18,045 bases of DNA from an uncultured Flavobacteriales bacterium (GTDB taxonomy: Bacteria > Bacteroidota > Bacteroidia > Flavobacteriales > Crocinitomicaceae). The DNA is taken from the NCBI GenBank assembly GCA_946480815.1, contig CAMLLB010000068.1:1-18045 (forward strand), in the 5' to 3' direction. The notes beneath the pieces are model-generated. The model had not been told where the DNA came from. It worked only from the letters and a program-made list of their open reading frames with translations, and did no database searches. A program made the position numbers and the translations under genes. Numbering within the stretch: position 1 is the first letter of the stretch; each line of letters starts with the position of its first letter. Of this stretch, positions 15,984 through 18,045 are shown one piece after another.

Positions 15984-16460
15984 ATGTCTCAGCAAAAAAT
16001 CCTTCATTTTTTAAACCAAATCGGAATTCCGGTGATCGAAACCAGACTTCCGGATGACTGCTTTTTACCTGGTTTGGCCATTGAGAAAAATACTATTCTG
16101 ATGGATCCCGATCGTTTGAAATTTCCAGGGGATTTGCTGCATGAAGCCGGGCATATTGCAGTGACTGCTGAAGAATGGCGCCCGCTGATAGGAACAGATG
16201 AAATGGATCCGCTGTGGCCGAGCGACGGAGATGAATTGGCTGCGATCCTGTGGTCGTATGCTGCCTTGCGGCATTTGGATTTGGAACCGGAAGTGGTCTT
16301 TCACCCGGAAGGATACAAGAATCAATCGGCTTGGCTGATCGAACAATTCGGGAATAAGAATTACATTGGACTTCCCTTACTGGAATGGATGGGACTGTGT
16401 TCCGTTTCGGGAAATGAAGGAGTGGAACCTTTTCCAAATATGTTAAAATGGTTGAGATGA
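15984..16460 (+). CDS. HEAGH zinc-hydrolase-like protein of unknown family
   Basis: 158 residues, no signal peptide, probably cytoplasmic. The motif LLHEAGHIA (His53, Glu54, His57) is the HExxH signature of zinc metallopeptidases. DGDELAAILWSYAA 25-30 residues later offers Glu84 as a possible third ligand, as in gluzincin or IrrE/ImmA-like folds. The preceding strand-like IEKNTILMDPDRLKFPGDLLHEAGH resembles the layout of ImmA/IrrE peptidases, but the protein lacks their DNA-binding part and I cannot name a family. Its stop overlaps the ATG of the beta-hydroxylase-like gene (ATGA), so the two are co-translated and probably act together. The ATG at 15984 begins a well-formed N-terminus. Activity is inferred from the motif only. 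Confidence 0.7.
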   Translation: MSQQKILHFLNQIGIPVIETRLPDDCFLPGLAIEKNTILMDPDRLKFPGDLLHEAGHIAVTAEEWRPLIGTDEMDPLWPSDGDELAAILWSYAALRHLDLEPEVVFHPEGYKNQSAWLIEQFGNKNYIGLPLLEWMGLCSVSGNEGVEPFPNMLKWLR

Positions 16461-17182
16461 GTAAAGATCGCGTGACAAAATATTTAAAGTTTCCCATATT
16501 GTTTGATGAGCAACGCCTGGTTTCGGATCTTTCCCGTGCTATGGAGAGCCAGTGGATCCCGCATTTCAATACGGGCGGATATACCGGTAATTGGAAAGCC
16601 GTTTCGCTTTATGCAAGGAATGGAAACGAACAAAATATTTTTGCGCATGTGCAGGACCAGTCTTCCATTTCCGAGACACCATTAATGAAAGAATGCGCTT
16701 ATTTCCGCGAAGTGCTGGATTTTTTTAAGTTCCCGATACTTTCTGTTCGTTTACTGAGATTGGAGGTCGGTGCTGAGATTAAGCCTCATACGGATTACGA
16801 ATTGGGTTATGAAGACGGTCAATTCCGATTACACATTCCCATTGTAACCAACCCGGATATCGAATTTATTCTAGGTGGCGAAAGATTGACGATGCTTCCG
16901 GGAGAATGTTGGTATACCAATGTGAATTTTGTCCATTCTGTGGCGAACAGGGGGGCTGTTGACCGGGTGCATTTGGTTATTGATGGCATGCGGAATGCCT
17001 GGACGGATGAACTTTTTTTCTCTTTGGCTCCCGAATCAAGTTTTGAAGTTAAACGGGAAGAAAACCTGGATATGGAAACCATCAAACGGATGTTGGAAGA
17101 ATTGAAAGCCAATCCGGGAATGGTTGATCATCCGCTGATTTCGGAACTGGAGAATCAATTGAAAAATCCCAAAATTCTATAA
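16457..17182 (+). CDS. Aspartyl/asparaginyl beta-hydroxylase-like 2-oxoglutarate/Fe(II) oxygenase
   Basis: 241 residues. The central region fits the double-stranded beta-helix of the Asp/Asn beta-hydroxylase family: LRLEVGAEIKPHTDYELG supplies His111 and Asp113, RLHIPIVTNPDIEFILGGERLTMLPGECWY follows, NVNFVHSVANRG supplies His160, and DRVHLVIDG supplies Arg170, the expected 2-oxoglutarate-binding arginine. Iron ligands and cosubstrate residue are therefore all present. Bacterial members hydroxylate lipid A (LpxO), peptides or unknown targets; there is no TM, so LpxO is unlikely. The C-terminus is an added helical tail (LDMETIKRMLEELKANPG...). I prefer the ATG at 16457, which gives an ATGA overlap with the HEAGH gene; another ATG lies at 16448. 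The substrate is unknown. Confidence 0.82.
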   Translation: MSKDRVTKYLKFPILFDEQRLVSDLSRAMESQWIPHFNTGGYTGNWKAVSLYARNGNEQNIFAHVQDQSSISETPLMKECAYFREVLDFFKFPILSVRLLRLEVGAEIKPHTDYELGYEDGQFRLHIPIVTNPDIEFILGGERLTMLPGECWYTNVNFVHSVANRGAVDRVHLVIDGMRNAWTDELFFSLAPESSFEVKREENLDMETIKRMLEELKANPGMVDHPLISELENQLKNPKIL

Positions 17183-17209
17183 AAAAAGAGTTTGCTTTTG
17201 TAACTGAAT

Positions 17210-17217
17210 TATGTTTG
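17210..17217 (+). promoter_or_regulatory. -7 element TATGTTTG upstream of the DUF4407-like gene
   Basis: TATGTTTG matches TAnnTTTG, 27 bases before the ATG at 17245. TTTG at 17191-17194 lies only 15 bases upstream, shorter than the usual 19-21, so the -33 box is uncertain. GAGGA at 17228-17232, 12 bases before the ATG, is a possible Shine-Dalgarno sequence, unusual among genes in this window. Confidence 0.45.
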
Positions 17218-17244
17218 CTCCCTTTATGAGGAATAAACGGTAGC

Positions 17245-18045
17245 ATGGCAGAAAATTCAATCGATACAAAACAAAAAAAAGAACCGGAAAACGATCAGAT
17301 GTCTGATGTATTGTGGTGGTTCTCCACGGCAATAAAAGAACTGATCCAGGATTGTACGGTTGACCGGAATAGGTATAAGATATTGGGTTCGGCTATGTTG
17401 TTCACCTGGCTGTATGCAACCCTGGCATGGGGCTATTTCTGGAGTACCAATTCAGATTCACCGTTCTTATTTGTTTCATTGGGAATTTTTATGGGAGGCT
17501 TTGTGCTTTCCATCGACCGTGTGTTGGTTTCCTCCATCAATAAGAAAAGGACGAATATTGTTGCGATCGGGCTTCGGGTGATTATGGCATTGTGTATCGG
17601 TGCGTTTTTGGCCCAGCCGATCATCCTGTTCATTTTTAGCTCGGATGTGGATCGTGAGATCCCGATTTTGCTGGATAAAAAACTGGCAGAGAAAAAAATC
17701 GAAGTGGAGCAGGTTTACCAGTCGAGAAAAGATGAGTTGCTTGCAAATAAAAAGAAATTGGAAGAGGAACTGAAACAAAAAAGTGATCTTGCAATTGAAA
17801 AACAAAACGATTACCTGAAAGAAATTGATGGAACAGGTGGTTCCGGAAAATTCGGGATTGCCGGGATCGCTAAAGCAAAGCAAAATAGCTACCTTACTGT
17901 AAAAGAAGACCTCGAAAAGACCGAGAAAGCTTCTAAAACCGAATTGGAGAAGATCACCAAAGAATTGGATGAGATCAATACCAAAGTGACGAAAAGCGTG
18001 GCTGATTTCGAAAAGACCCTGGATGGAAAAGGTTTCCTGATTAAA
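17245..18045 (+). CDS. DUF4407-like membrane protein with long coiled coil, 3' end outside window
   Basis: The ATG at 17245 opens a frame that runs to the right edge without a stop (267 codons). After a hydrophilic N-terminus (MAENSIDTKQKKEPENDQMSDVLWWFSTA) come three TMs (about 48-66, 72-90, 105-128), with the loop SIDRVLVSSINKKRTN and AQPIILFIFSSDVDREI at the end of the third. Then follows a long charged region of heptad-like Lys/Glu/Leu sequence (LDKKLAEKKIEVEQVYQSRKDELLANKKKLEEEL and onward), interrupted by a Gly-rich GTGGSGKFGIAGIAKAK segment. FSTAIKEL, SIDR and the TM hairpin plus coiled coil fit DUF4407 proteins as I remember them. Function unknown; an inner-membrane location is likely. 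A -7 element and GAGGA support this start. Confidence 0.75.
   Translation, partial: MAENSIDTKQKKEPENDQMSDVLWWFSTAIKELIQDCTVDRNRYKILGSAMLFTWLYATLAWGYFWSTNSDSPFLFVSLGIFMGGFVLSIDRVLVSSINKKRTNIVAIGLRVIMALCIGAFLAQPIILFIFSSDVDREIPILLDKKLAEKKIEVEQVYQSRKDELLANKKKLEEELKQKSDLAIEKQNDYLKEIDGTGGSGKFGIAGIAKAKQNSYLTVKEDLEKTEKASKTELEKITKELDEINTKVTKSVADFEKTLDGKGFLIK

Noticed and set aside
17476..17883. 135-codon minus-strand frame opposite the DUF4407-like gene
   Set aside because: Phe/Leu/Gln-rich sequence is the complement of Lys/Glu coiled-coil codons; the plus-strand frame has TMs, a promoter element and a Shine-Dalgarno.

Overview
This looks like chromosomal DNA from a member of the Bacteroidota, most likely order Flavobacteriales. 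A Fluviicola/Crocinitomicaceae-like organism is my inference, not a demonstrated assignment. The evidence is three large exported proteins with type IX secretion (T9SS) C-terminal sorting domains, one of them the type B / gliding-motility-associated form. Other support comes from promoter elements of the Bacteroidota type (TAnnTTTG, once with TTTG exactly 19 bases upstream), weak Shine-Dalgarno sequences, and an A+T-rich base composition with a Bacteroidota gene repertoire.

Layout. Positions 1-247 hold the 5' part of a small exported protein (minus strand), divergent from a two-gene plus-strand unit: gmhA (phosphoheptose isomerase), overlapping by 8 bases a polytopic, glycosyltransferase-like membrane protein. 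A TerB-like protein follows, convergent with a two-TM membrane protein. From 3844 to 11630 lies a minus-strand block of exported proteins: an Omp28/thioredoxin-like T9SS cargo with a CxxC, a Cys-rich T9SS type A cargo translationally coupled (ATGA) to a small exported ferredoxin-fold-like protein, and a 1191-residue T9SS type B protein with a beta-propeller region and a PKD domain. The T9SS machinery itself is not in the window. From 11728 to 14470 the plus strand carries housekeeping genes: DinB-like, NlpC/P60 cell-wall peptidase (GTGA overlap) and glyA. Positions 14470-15980 look accessory: a terminator, a CACATAG-type repeat, an orphan small protein, a short GC-rich unassigned patch and a RAYT-type Y1 (HUH) transposase. 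The plus strand resumes with an ATGA-coupled pair, an HEAGH zinc-hydrolase-like protein and an aspartyl/asparaginyl beta-hydroxylase-like protein. A DUF4407-like membrane/coiled-coil protein then runs off the right edge.

The most striking observation is a near-perfect palindrome with the core GGGGCGCGATTAATCGC. It occurs twice: as an intergenic, terminator-like hairpin at 3793-3832, and as a perfect 28-base palindrome inside the transposase reading frame at 15584-15611, where it is read in frame as VGARLIAPQ. This suggests a REP/RAYT system whose repeat sits inside its own transposase gene. Two further small repeats (13103-13179, 14535-14602) and a degenerate hairpin (2703-2752) may be other dispersed families of this genome.
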